A stretch of 10,787 nt of DNA from Promethearchaeota archaeon (GCA_016839385.1 JAEOUK010000292.1:1-10787); one strand, 5' to 3'; positions 1 to 7,351 are shown, counted from the first letter of the stretch. Notes: generated from the sequence alone by a model not told the origin. Numbers and translations: made by a program.

Positions 1-2
1 AT

Positions 3-152
3 GGTGATATGCCTAGTATTACAGAAGATGTGCGTATTGAATTAGTTCAAAGATACATACAGAGTTATGAGATAATCACAAACAATGAATTCAAACCTGA
101 TCCAAATCGAAACATCATAGAAAGAATTCGAAGCAATCTAAACTTAAATTGA
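3..152 (+). CDS. purC: Phosphoribosylaminoimidazole-succinocarboxamide synthase (SAICAR synthase), C-terminal fragment
   Basis: Only the last 49 codons are present; the gene enters from the left edge in the frame beginning at base 3 and stops at TGA 150-152. The fragment reads MPSITEDVRIELVQRYIQSY, then EIITNNEFKPD and a tail containing ERIRSNLNLN. SAICAR synthases characteristically end with a helix of the form 'P-x-x-I/L-x-E-D/E-V ... R-Y-I-x-x-Y-E-x-I-T-G', and the fragment follows this pattern closely. The family enzyme uses ATP to join CAIR and aspartate in cytosolic de novo purine synthesis. The neighbour purF, 114 bases downstream on the same strand, supports the call because both act in one pathway. 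The catalytic and ATP-binding parts lie outside the window, so this rests on a short C-terminal match plus context. Confidence 0.7.
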   Translation, partial: GDMPSITEDVRIELVQRYIQSYEIITNNEFKPDPNRNIIERIRSNLNLN

Positions 153-266
153 TGTAAAAGTCTTTAATTTCAAAATTTAAACATGAAACAATAAAAATGA
201 TTTACTATTTATTCAAATATAAGAAAAAAACCTCAAACAATTGAAAAACCGAAACAAAGGGCAATT

Positions 267-1823
267 ATGAACATTAAATCCACCCAAAATCAAAAATGTG
301 TCAGATGCTGGAAAGTTACAAAATCTGATAGACATAAAATAAACGAAACACATGATTTAAAAGATAAATGCGGGATTTTTGGTGTTTTAGCGCATGATTC
401 TTCTAAACAAGTCTCCCAACTTACCTATAATGGATTAATGTCTCTACAACATCGGGGACAAGAAGCCGCAGGAATTGCAGTAGTGAACGGAACCAATACA
501 ATTTATGTCTATAAAGATCTGGGATTAGTATCTCAAGTTTTGTCACCAAAGGTATTATCTAGTTATTGGGGAAATGTTTCTATAGGTCATGTGAGATATG
601 GTACCGCTGGAGGTGGAACTGCAGATAATGCACAACCTTATCATTTTAAAACCAATCATACTTCTTTTGCTTTAGCCTTTAATGGTAATATCGTAAATTA
701 CGAACTGTTAAAGAAAGAATTAATGAAAAAAGGTCGAATATTTACTAGTGATGCAGATACAGAGGTAATTGCCCAGCTTATAGCTTCTGAATTATTAGAA
801 ACTAAAAATTTTATTCAAGCAATAAAAAATACAGCCAATTATTTGGATGGTGCTTATTCTTTAATCATTCTAACAAATTCCGGAGAATTATATGGAGTTC
901 GAGATCCCACAGGATTTAAACCTCTTTGTTTTGGTCAATTTACAGATGAATCAGGATGTCTTCATGATGTTATGGCTTCCGAAACATGTGCCTTAGATAG
1001 TTTAGGAGCAAAATATCTAGGAGATGTAGAACCTGGAGAAATAGCTTACGCAAAACAAGGAGAAAAAATCAGAATAATTGATAAAATTGCCAGTGAAAAA
1101 TATCGCAAAGCTATTTGTATGTTTGAATTTGTATATTTTGCACGCCCAGATTCCTATCTTGACGGAGTTAGTGTAGAGACAGCAAGACATAAACTTGGAA
1201 TGAATCTCGCAAAAAGCCATCCTGTTAATTCAGATAATGTCGTTATAGTACCTGTGCCTGATTCTGGAAGATCAGCATCCCTTGGTTTTTCTCAAGTATC
1301 TAATATCCCTTATGTGGAAGGCTTGATGAAAAATCGATATGTTTGGCGTACTTTTATTATGCCTGGTCAAGATAAAAGGGCGGAAAAAGTTCGTCAAAAG
1401 TTAAATCCTGTCAGATCTTCCATAGAGGGCAAGGAAGTGATTCTAATCGATGACAGCATCGTGCGTGGTACCACAACTGCTTTTATTGTCAAATTACTAA
1501 AGCAAGCAGGAGCATTAAAGGTACATGTCAGAAGTTCCTGTCCTCCTGTAATTGAACCGTGCTATATGGGTATTGATTTCCCCACAAAAGGAGAATTAAT
1601 TGCAGGAAAATGGCAAATTAGAGACCCCGAAAATTATATCGAAAAAATCCGCGAAGAAATCGGTGCTGATAGTATAGGATATCAGACACTAGAAGGTTTG
1701 AAAAAAGCCATTGGTAAGGAAAGCATCTGTATGGCTTGTTTGAATGGAGATTATCCTGTAAAAAGTGATTTAAATAAATTATCGTTGGACAGTACCTTTG
1801 ATAAATCACGAAATAGAAAATAA
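267..1823 (+). CDS. purF: Amidophosphoribosyltransferase (glutamine PRPP amidotransferase)
   Basis: This is the first committed enzyme of purine synthesis, transferring glutamine-derived ammonia to PRPP to make phosphoribosylamine. It has 518 residues. The N-terminal class II glutaminase domain begins at Cys35 (KCGIFGVLAHD), which should become the N-terminal nucleophile after removal of a leader. Glutaminase motifs follow: LQHRGQEAAG (60-69), GHVRYGTAG (107-115) and NGNIVNY (139-145). The phosphoribosyltransferase half has VPVPDSGR (328-335) and the PRPP loop VILIDDSIVRGTTT (391-404). Cys284, Cys432, Cys488 and Cys491 match the four [4Fe-4S] ligands of the Bacillus subtilis-type enzyme, so a cluster-bearing form is expected. 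ATG at 267 is the only ATG, GTG or TTG start before Cys35, giving a 34-residue leader, longer than the 11 residues of the Bacillus enzyme, with its own CVRC (11-14). A weak AAGGG lies 5 bases before the start. It is probably cotranscribed with or near purC. Confidence 0.97.
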   Translation: MNIKSTQNQKCVRCWKVTKSDRHKINETHDLKDKCGIFGVLAHDSSKQVSQLTYNGLMSLQHRGQEAAGIAVVNGTNTIYVYKDLGLVSQVLSPKVLSSYWGNVSIGHVRYGTAGGGTADNAQPYHFKTNHTSFALAFNGNIVNYELLKKELMKKGRIFTSDADTEVIAQLIASELLETKNFIQAIKNTANYLDGAYSLIILTNSGELYGVRDPTGFKPLCFGQFTDESGCLHDVMASETCALDSLGAKYLGDVEPGEIAYAKQGEKIRIIDKIASEKYRKAICMFEFVYFARPDSYLDGVSVETARHKLGMNLAKSHPVNSDNVVIVPVPDSGRSASLGFSQVSNIPYVEGLMKNRYVWRTFIMPGQDKRAEKVRQKLNPVRSSIEGKEVILIDDSIVRGTTTAFIVKLLKQAGALKVHVRSSCPPVIEPCYMGIDFPTKGELIAGKWQIRDPENYIEKIREEIGADSIGYQTLEGLKKAIGKESICMACLNGDYPVKSDLNKLSLDSTFDKSRNRK

Positions 1824-1850
1824 AAAATAAAGATTTTATTCTTCTTTTTT
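1812..1850. terminator. Overlapping T-rich terminators for convergent purF and amidohydrolase genes
   Basis: The two stop codons face each other 12 bases apart. On the plus strand, purF is followed by a T-rich run (ATTTTATTCTTCTTTTTT, about 1833-1850) lying in the 3' end of the amidohydrolase gene. On the minus strand the amidohydrolase is followed by TTTATTTTTTATTTTC lying in the end of purF. Archaeal transcription commonly ends at such T-rich stretches without a hairpin, so each gene may use the other's tail. This is inferred from base composition only. Confidence 0.4.
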
Positions 1851-3041
1851 ATATGCTGTCTCTCCATTTATTAGAGTCCAGAGGTTTTCAGCATAGAAAT
1901 TTTCAATTGGATTGTCAGACCAGACAACTATATCTGCATCTTTCCCCACTTCGATAGAACCAATGCGATCAGCGACTCCTATCATTTCTGCAGCATTGAT
2001 TGTAACAGCTTTGATTGCTTCTTTTACTGGTAAACCTTCTTTTACTGCCATGCACGGTAAAATCTGGAAATATTTCAATCGAGTAAACGAATCACTTTGA
2101 ATCGAAATTTTTACTCCTGCTTTATGCAATACTCCTGGAGTTGTAAAGGAAATATTACGTAGTTCTGGTTTTTCAAATCCCACCAGAGAAGGCCCTATAG
2201 ATGCTGGAATATTTTTTGAGGCAATATACTCTGCAATTAATTCCCCTTCTGTAGCGTGAATCAGCATTGCTTTTATATCAAATTCTTCTATTAATCGTAT
2301 TGCAGTGACGATATCGTTGGCTTGATGACAGTGTATATTTATAGGAATCTCCTTATTTAATACTTTAACAATATTTTCTTTCGCAATATCCCTTTCCGGA
2401 GGTTGTGGCTTATCTTTCACGTTGGGATCAGCCATTTTGCTATTGTAGGTTTGCCATTTTTCCTTGTAGGTAAATGCATCTATAAATGCTTTCCGAAATA
2501 CTGCAGCTATTCCCATGCGAGTTGAGGGCATCTTTTTATCAGAACCATAAACTCTTTTAGGATTTTCCCCTAAAGCAGCTTTTAATGCGGCAGGAGCTTT
2601 TATGAGGAAATCATCAATAATTTTTGATTTTGCACAAGTTTTCAGAATAACAGTTTCTCCCCCAATCACATTTCCACTTCCAGGACCTGTATGAATTGTT
2701 GTTATACCCCCCATTACAGCTTCCTTAAATGCTGGTGTTTCTACATTTATCGCATCAATAGCTCTAACCATCGGAGTTGCAGGATCAGTCATTTCATTTC
2801 CATCATTTCCCATTTGACCTATTGTGCCGTCCCATAATCCTTGGTGAGTATGAGAATCGATAAAACCAGGCAATATTACTTTACCAGTTGCATTATATCG
2901 TTCATAATTGTCCGAAATCGATTTCTCTTCTTCGAAAATATCAGCAATTTTTCCATTTTCTATTAATACTGTACCTTTCTTCATGATTCGAAAGTTTTTA
3001 TCACATGTAATAATTGTCCCATTTTCTATTGCATATCCCAT
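1836..3041 (-). CDS. Metal-dependent amidohydrolase, imidazolonepropionase-like
   Basis: This 401-residue member of the amidohydrolase superfamily (TIM-barrel hydrolases of ring or linear amides) has the complete expected layout. An N-terminal beta-sandwich part (1-55, with GTVLIENGKIADI) leads into the metal motif LPGFIDSHTHQG, with His64 and His66. The barrel continues through GGITTIHTGPG (111-121) and the conserved-looking ALGENPKRVYG (156-166). Further metal-site candidates are His237 and His239 in INIHCHQ, His262 in LIHATEG and Asp317 in IQSDSF. The C-terminal return of the small domain is GSIEVGKDADIVVWSDNPI (361-379). The overall pattern resembles the imidazolonepropionase-like group, whose substrates are mostly unproven, so no reaction is claimed. 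The start ATG is supported by AAGGTGG six bases upstream. It converges with purF and diverges from the small gene at 3171, so it is probably monocistronic. A dedicated link to purines is not supported by the sequence. Confidence 0.9.
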   Translation of the reverse strand: MGYAIENGTIITCDKNFRIMKKGTVLIENGKIADIFEEEKSISDNYERYNATGKVILPGFIDSHTHQGLWDGTIGQMGNDGNEMTDPATPMVRAIDAINVETPAFKEAVMGGITTIHTGPGSGNVIGGETVILKTCAKSKIIDDFLIKAPAALKAALGENPKRVYGSDKKMPSTRMGIAAVFRKAFIDAFTYKEKWQTYNSKMADPNVKDKPQPPERDIAKENIVKVLNKEIPINIHCHQANDIVTAIRLIEEFDIKAMLIHATEGELIAEYIASKNIPASIGPSLVGFEKPELRNISFTTPGVLHKAGVKISIQSDSFTRLKYFQILPCMAVKEGLPVKEAIKAVTINAAEMIGVADRIGSIEVGKDADIVVWSDNPIENFYAENLWTLINGETAYKKEE

Positions 3042-3047
3042 TTAATA

Positions 3048-3054
3048 CCACCTT
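3048..3054 (-). promoter_or_regulatory. Ribosome binding site of the amidohydrolase
   Basis: AAGGTGG on the minus strand sits six bases before the ATG at 3041. It pairs with the 5'-CACCU portion of the usual archaeal 16S rRNA 3' end (AUCACCUCC) and confirms the start. No clear TATA box was picked out upstream within the 129-base divergent spacer. Confidence 0.6.
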
Positions 3055-3130
3055 TTGATAGAGAATAATCGTTATTAGCATTCAAAAAGGTTATTCCACA
3101 TTCCGATCTCAAAATCTCCAATAAGGTACA

Positions 3131-3140
3131 AGTTTAAAAT
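3131..3140 (+). promoter_or_regulatory. Candidate TATA box before the 165-residue unknown gene
   Basis: AGTTTAAAAT resembles an archaeal TATA box. Its centre lies about 35 bases before the ATG at 3171. A start site about 26 bases downstream would fall near 3162, giving a very short leader. This argues against the upstream TTG at 3147 as the translation start, because that codon would precede the transcript. No ribosome binding site is visible, which agrees with a leaderless or near-leaderless mRNA. Confidence 0.35.
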
Positions 3141-3170
3141 CATTTATTGATTCTAGTAAATAGAATCTCC

Positions 3171-3668
3171 ATGACTGACGACTCTGATATCAAACCAATC
3201 TCCTCGATTGTTAAAAAAATTAAGAAAAAATACGATGATGATAAGGAAGGATGGTCAATTCAGGGAGGTAAGGATAGCCATGGTAATCATGATTTACTAA
3301 TTTCCCAAAACCCAAACACTTGGTGGTTGAAATCGAAACCAATTGATCCGTACAGAAGCATTTCCTATGGGAAGGAATTAAAAAATCTTGATTTAAAAGA
3401 TTTGGATCAAGAGATTGCATCTGAAACTAATCAAAAACTGAAAAACAAGAAGAAGGAAGCATTTCATAGCTTATTCGGAATGTCGGTTCCAATATCAGAT
3501 TCGGAATTGGTGAATGCCTTAGGAATTGCGCGTGTCGCGCCTAAGGAAATAAATACATTAAAACATCGGATTGATGAGAAATACCCAAATTCAGAATTAC
3601 ATTTAAAGAAAAAAGTCAAAAAGAAATGGCAAAAAGCTTATCCTGACCGAGACAATATATTTTTATGA
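3171..3668 (+). CDS. Unrecognised lysine-rich protein, 165 residues
   Basis: I do not recognise this protein. With the ATG at 3171 it has 165 residues and no signal peptide or membrane segment, so it is probably cytosolic. It is highly charged: a lysine-rich helix near residues 14-20 (VKKIKKK), an aromatic patch around NPNTWWLKSKPID (47-59), a helical stretch at 75-100 with many K, E, N and Q, and a strongly basic end (LHLKKKVKKKWQKAYPD). The segment GWSIQGGKDSHGNHDLLISQ (27-46) looks like a small beta hairpin region and is the most distinctive part. An in-frame TTG at 3147 would add eight residues but lies upstream of the likely transcription start. Its stop is 4 bases from that of the convergent gene at 3673-4080. 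The basic ends could suit nucleic acid binding, but no known fold was identified. That it is a real gene rests on its length, codon use and promoter position. Confidence 0.65.
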   Translation: MTDDSDIKPISSIVKKIKKKYDDDKEGWSIQGGKDSHGNHDLLISQNPNTWWLKSKPIDPYRSISYGKELKNLDLKDLDQEIASETNQKLKNKKKEAFHSLFGMSVPISDSELVNALGIARVAPKEINTLKHRIDEKYPNSELHLKKKVKKKWQKAYPDRDNIFL

Positions 3669-3672
3669 TATC

Positions 3673-4080
3673 TTAGACTTTTTGTTTGACTAAGTCAATA
3701 GTATCTTTTTTAGCGACCGGTAAATTCTGTGAATAATCTGAAGAATTCTTGGTAAGTTCGGTTATGATAGTGTTGATTTTCTCTGTATCAGATTTATCTT
3801 TGATACTTTCTTTGAATTCCTTAAATTTTGCAAGCATAAAATCTTCAATATACATGGAGAGACCTTTTTCGATTTCTTCACACAACAAAGCATAAGCCAT
3901 GTCCGATGAGAGTTCTTTTTCTTCCATTTCTGCACTTGAAATATCATAAGATACTTCTTTCCATTTAGAAGCATCGGATGTAGGTATCAAACAATAGATA
4001 TAATCCACTGTGAAGTCAATAAATGGGGCTCCAAATTGAAATGCAGAATCTAAAATTGGGATGAATTTGTCTTTGCTCAT
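3673..4080 (-). CDS. Unrecognised small, mostly helical protein, 135 residues
   Basis: I do not recognise this protein. It has 135 residues. A hydrophobic, aromatic first part (FIPILDSAFQFGAPFIDFTV, then DYIYCLIPTSD) leads to an acidic segment (SSAEMEEKELSSD, 48-60) and amphipathic helices from about residue 60 to 110 (MAYALLCEEIEKGLSMYIED, then FMLAKFKEFKESIKDK). The first part is too polar to be a clear membrane helix, so a soluble protein is likely. The start ATG has a weak AGGCG at the position where neighbouring genes carry AGGTG, and a TATA-like element lies about 50 bases upstream. It is the last minus-strand gene before the convergent 165-residue gene, and is separated from the upstream 544-residue gene by 137 bases, so it is probably transcribed on its own. 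No function is proposed. Confidence 0.6.
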   Translation of the reverse strand: MSKDKFIPILDSAFQFGAPFIDFTVDYIYCLIPTSDASKWKEVSYDISSAEMEEKELSSDMAYALLCEEIEKGLSMYIEDFMLAKFKEFKESIKDKSDTEKINTIITELTKNSSDYSQNLPVAKKDTIDLVKQKV

Positions 4081-4123
4081 TTTGCGACGCCTAAGTTTAA
4101 TGATTAATCTAAAACTCCTCTAT

Positions 4124-4139
4124 GGTTAATATTTAATGG
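4124..4139 (-). promoter_or_regulatory. Candidate TATA box before the 135-residue unknown gene
   Basis: On the minus strand CCATTAAATATTAACC contains ATTAAATATTA, close to an archaeal TATA box. A transcription start about 26 bases further on would leave a leader of roughly 25-30 bases before the ATG at 4080, with room for the weak AGGCG ribosome binding site. The AT-rich background makes such matches common. Confidence 0.35.
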
Positions 4140-4217
4140 AGAATAATAAAAAACTTCCTTTCACTATCGATTAGAAGTTAGCATAAATTAAATTTAGAAT
4201 GATCAAGAAAATAAAAA

Positions 4218-5852
4218 TTAAATAGATTGTATTCTTTGTCGTATTTCATTTATTTTTTTCGAGATGTAGTTTAGATCAAACTTAAACCGATCTAATTGAG
4301 CGGCATAGTTACCATCAGATATTAATCCTTTTTCATGCTTAGATCGATAATCACTACGAGATTTCTCAATCGCATATTTTTTTCCTTCTAATGCGATTAA
4401 TTCTTGATACAATTGAGTTTTATCCATTTTTTCATATGGGATCGATTCTTGTGGAAATTCAATTCCGTTCATGGAATTCGATTTTCCATTTGAATCATAT
4501 GATTCTTGTTCATTTGTGCTTTCACTTTCGATCATCGGTAATTTATTAGATTTTTTCTTGGATCTACGTCGCTTTTCCTTTTTCTCTTGTTTGGTGAAAG
4601 TTTCAAATAAATCTATTTGTGTATCCTTAACAGTAGGCTCAGATGGCTTTACTACATTGAACTGGATTGCGGATTTATTATCAAATTTCTCTTGAACTAC
4701 ACCCTCTTTTTGTTTTGATACTGGTTTTGCGTGTAATTTGATTTTTGGTTTCTTTGACACAGGAGGTTTTGGTGTTTCTGGTTCTATTTTTGGTTCTGAT
4801 TTAGATTCCGCTGGAGGTTTTGGGATTGGAGTAATCATACTTTGTCCAATTTCTTCTACTTTAGTCTTTATTTTTGGTTTCACTACAATTTTTGGGCGGA
4901 CTGGCTGCTGGGTTTCAGTTTTAACTTCAATATCTGGTTTATCTTGCGGAAATTTCTCTCGTTTAAAGGCGCTAATCTTTAATTTTGGTGGTTGTTTAGG
5001 TTTATCTTGGGGTTTTATTAAAGGAATTGCATCTAATTCTTGTTGTTTTAAATCATTTTGTGTCGGTTCAAGAGATTCCTCAGAATAGGGCATGATTTTC
5101 TGTTTTGGTTTGATTACTTTAGGTATAATGATTTTCGGTGCTGGTAATTTTTGTGGTTCATCTTCATTGATCTTATTTTTCACTTGTTCCAAAACACTTT
5201 TCATAATATCTTCTTTTCTAATCTTTACACGAGCAGCTGTAGAAGTCATAGAATCTGGACTATGAGTAGTATTAGATTGGGATTGAGGGGATGATCCTGT
5301 TGAGGTTTCCTCCTTTTCAACATTAGTTATGGGAATTCCTCCCAAACCGATTTTTTGAGGTTGACCAGTTGATGCTTCTTTGTAAGCTTCTGTTACTTGA
5401 GAAGTTACAGATTGGATGACTTTGGTCACATCTGCATCAGGTGGAAGATTTTTCATTGCACGTTCTAAAGCTGCAGCTAATTGACCTGAAAGTTCATCTG
5501 GAATATCATTTTCTTGAGGAATTGTGGTTTGTTCGTGTGATTCTTTGATCTCTGGTTCAGCGTGTCGTATCAAAAAGCGATTTAGGATGAGTCTGATGTT
5601 AGTCGTCAACTCTGGTAATTCGGAGAACCAATATTCAAGCGTATCCCATTCTTTTGCTAATCCTAAAGTTCTTTTTAACAATTCCAAGTTTTCATCCATG
5701 TTCTCAGGAGGAATATGCATAATCAAGGATTCTAACAATGTGATCATTTCTTTTTGAGATTCCTCTTCTTCATCCGGACTTGGTTCACCTTCGGTCAAAT
5801 AATTGTAAATATCTCTTAATCGTTTGATTGCATTACGGAAATCATCATTCAT
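4218..5852 (-). CDS. Modular protein with disordered Pro/Lys-rich middle and C-terminal helical hairpin
   Basis: This 544-residue protein has no family I can name with certainty. Residues 1-100 are helical and mildly acidic (NAIKRLRDIYNYL, LLKRTLGLAKEWDTLEYWF, RLILNRFLIRH). Residues 115-160 form another likely helical module (LSGQLAAALERAMKNLPPD). Residues 165-475 are low-complexity and presumably disordered, rich in P, K, S, T, E and Q. They carry a recurring short pattern 'P-K-I/L-x-I/V/L' (APKIIIPKVIKPK, PPKLKISAFK, RPKIVVKPKIK, KPKIKLHAKP) and a basic run KKEKRRRSKKK near 423-433. Residues 475-544 form a helical hairpin: LYQELIALEGKKYAIEKS, a turn at EKGLISDGNY, then FKFDLNYISKKINEIRQRI. 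No signal peptide or membrane segment is seen. The ATG at 5852 has no convincing ribosome binding site, but a TATA-like box precedes it. The architecture suggests a scaffold or adaptor. The hairpin could be a steadiness-box-like element or a generic archaeal coiled coil. Confidence 0.8.
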   Translation of the reverse strand: MNDDFRNAIKRLRDIYNYLTEGEPSPDEEEESQKEMITLLESLIMHIPPENMDENLELLKRTLGLAKEWDTLEYWFSELPELTTNIRLILNRFLIRHAEPEIKESHEQTTIPQENDIPDELSGQLAAALERAMKNLPPDADVTKVIQSVTSQVTEAYKEASTGQPQKIGLGGIPITNVEKEETSTGSSPQSQSNTTHSPDSMTSTAARVKIRKEDIMKSVLEQVKNKINEDEPQKLPAPKIIIPKVIKPKQKIMPYSEESLEPTQNDLKQQELDAIPLIKPQDKPKQPPKLKISAFKREKFPQDKPDIEVKTETQQPVRPKIVVKPKIKTKVEEIGQSMITPIPKPPAESKSEPKIEPETPKPPVSKKPKIKLHAKPVSKQKEGVVQEKFDNKSAIQFNVVKPSEPTVKDTQIDLFETFTKQEKKEKRRRSKKKSNKLPMIESESTNEQESYDSNGKSNSMNGIEFPQESIPYEKMDKTQLYQELIALEGKKYAIEKSRSDYRSKHEKGLISDGNYAAQLDRFKFDLNYISKKINEIRQRIQSI

Positions 5853-5908
5853 GCTATCTTCAACCGTTCACTATTGGGATTATGTTCTATATCCTAATAA
5901 TAATCCAA

Positions 5909-5925
5909 CTATATATGTTTTTTTT
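5909..5925 (-). promoter_or_regulatory. Candidate TATA box before the 544-residue gene
   Basis: On the minus strand a run of A followed by CATATATAG overlaps the stop codon of the CoA-ligase-like gene. Its centre is about 60 bases before the ATG at 5852, which would give a leader of roughly 35 bases. An independent promoter would explain why the two genes, though only 56 bases apart, have no obvious functional tie. Composition alone could produce this match. Confidence 0.35.
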
Positions 5926-7351
5926 CCTTGTTAGATTTTGGATTGGATAATGTTTTGAAGTTTCTCACCATTTCTTCCAAATTCTCGAAAGTAGGGATAT
6001 TTTTTGATCGTAAATCTCGAATTATTGGAGTAATCTGATCATTATCCCCAAAAATCCATGCAAAAAGAGGTTTTTTATATTTTTCATGTAATTCATAAAG
6101 CATTTTAAAATCAAATGGAAATTCATTAACATAAAAGACAGTTAACATCAAACCTTCAATATTGGGATCTTTTAGTACTAAATCGAGAACTTTTCTATGT
6201 ACTCCATTTGTATCTCCTTTAGCTTTCTCAATCGCAGGCCATATATCCAATAAAGAAAACCGGTTGGGGGTCATCCAGTCAGGGAAAATTTCAGCTAATT
6301 CTAATAACGTGGATTCGGATAAGTATGGAAAGTTCAATTGGTATTTTTCTATCAAATCCGCTACAACAGACCCCGATCCACCCGAAACAGTGATAAGTGC
6401 TAAATTTCCATGGATCGGAAGTTGATCATTGGAATTAAAAATCATGGATCGCGTGCGTGCAAACTGAAATAACTCGTAAAAAGTTGAAGCAGTTATAACA
6501 TGACTTTGATTAAGAAGACCACGAATAAGATTTGAATTTTCAGCGAGAGATCCTGTATGGCTTTTGATAGCTTTCATACCAAGATTCGAATTTCCTCCTT
6601 TTAAAACGAACACAGCTTTACCAATTGAATTCGCATGGTTACATAATTCAATAAATTGTCTTGGATTTGAAAAATTTTCAAGGTAACATACAACGACTTC
6701 AACTGTGGGTTCTGAAAGATAATATTTTAGAAAGTCATTTTCTGTCAAATCCATTTTATTACCTATTGAAGCAATATATCGAAATCCTACATCGGGAAAC
6801 TTTGTACTCAGATATATTAGATATCCTCCATTTAACATCCCGCTTTGAGAAATTACGGCAATATTTCCTTTTCTATATCCATATTGTTTTATAAATGGAG
6901 AGAAAAATCCTGTAGTATCGGTTTCAATAGAGGTCAAACCAGTGCAATTTGGACCTACAATTCGGATTTTTTTAAAATTATCAGTAATACGAACTATTTC
7001 TTCACGTAATTCCAATCCACTTTTTCCGATTTCCTCGAATCCCGCGGCTTGAATTATTGCTCCATATATTTTTTTTTGAATACATTCTTCTAACACTCCT
7101 GGAATCACCTTATTAGGAACAAACAAAATTGCTACATCAATTTCATCTTCTATTTCTAGTATTGAGGTATAAAAGGATAGTCCAAGAGCACTTCCACCTT
7201 TGGGATTCACTGGATAAATTTTATCTGCAGGAAAATGGTTACTCAATAAATTTTCTAAGATTCTATATCCACCTTTTAATCTAGTTGAAGAGGCTCCAAT
7301 TACAGCGACTGACCTTGGATGAAAAAATTTGTGGATATCTTCGTTGCTCAT
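5909..7351 (-). CDS. ADP-forming acyl-CoA synthetase alpha-like protein (CoA-binding, NDP-forming)
   Basis: This 480-residue protein has the build of the alpha subunit of NDP-forming acyl/acetyl-CoA synthetases, which convert acyl-CoA, ADP and phosphate to acid, CoA and ATP through a phosphohistidine. A Rossmann CoA-binding domain (about 8-135) opens with PRSVAVIGASS and includes IYPVNPKG and IVGPNCTG. The first ligase domain (about 160-300) contains IAVISQSG (164-171) and the phosphorylated-histidine motif SHTGSLA, with His265 conserved. A second ligase domain (about 315-465) has TVSGGSGSVVADLIEKY, a degenerate NPVD-type site reading LLDIWP, and IPTFENLEEMVRNF. The ATP-grasp beta subunit is not fused and not adjacent, so it must be encoded elsewhere if the enzyme is active. 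ATG at 7351 is preferred over a TTG at 7393 because the CoA-binding domain starts normally there and a TATA-like box lies about 27 bases upstream, implying a nearly leaderless mRNA. The gene follows the ribosomal operon by 87 bases. Confidence 0.88.
   Translation of the reverse strand: MSNEDIHKFFHPRSVAVIGASSTRLKGGYRILENLLSNHFPADKIYPVNPKGGSALGLSFYTSILEIEDEIDVAILFVPNKVIPGVLEECIQKKIYGAIIQAAGFEEIGKSGLELREEIVRITDNFKKIRIVGPNCTGLTSIETDTTGFFSPFIKQYGYRKGNIAVISQSGMLNGGYLIYLSTKFPDVGFRYIASIGNKMDLTENDFLKYYLSEPTVEVVVCYLENFSNPRQFIELCNHANSIGKAVFVLKGGNSNLGMKAIKSHTGSLAENSNLIRGLLNQSHVITASTFYELFQFARTRSMIFNSNDQLPIHGNLALITVSGGSGSVVADLIEKYQLNFPYLSESTLLELAEIFPDWMTPNRFSLLDIWPAIEKAKGDTNGVHRKVLDLVLKDPNIEGLMLTVFYVNEFPFDFKMLYELHEKYKKPLFAWIFGDNDQITPIIRDLRSKNIPTFENLEEMVRNFKTLSNPKSNKEKKHI

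Noticed and set aside
3147..3170. Upstream TTG start adding eight residues to the 165-residue unknown protein.
   Set aside because: It would lie before the transcription start implied by the TATA-like box at 3131-3140, and the ATG at 3171 is a stronger start codon.
3676..3696. GACTT/AAGTC inverted repeat between the two convergent small genes as a hairpin terminator.
   Set aside because: It lies inside the coding end of the 135-residue gene, the stem is only five bases, and archaeal termination does not require a hairpin.
4471..5088. Plus-strand open frames rich in F, G and S opposite the 544-residue gene.
   Set aside because: They are the antisense reading of the Pro/Lys-rich low-complexity region, with composition explained by that gene and no start signals.
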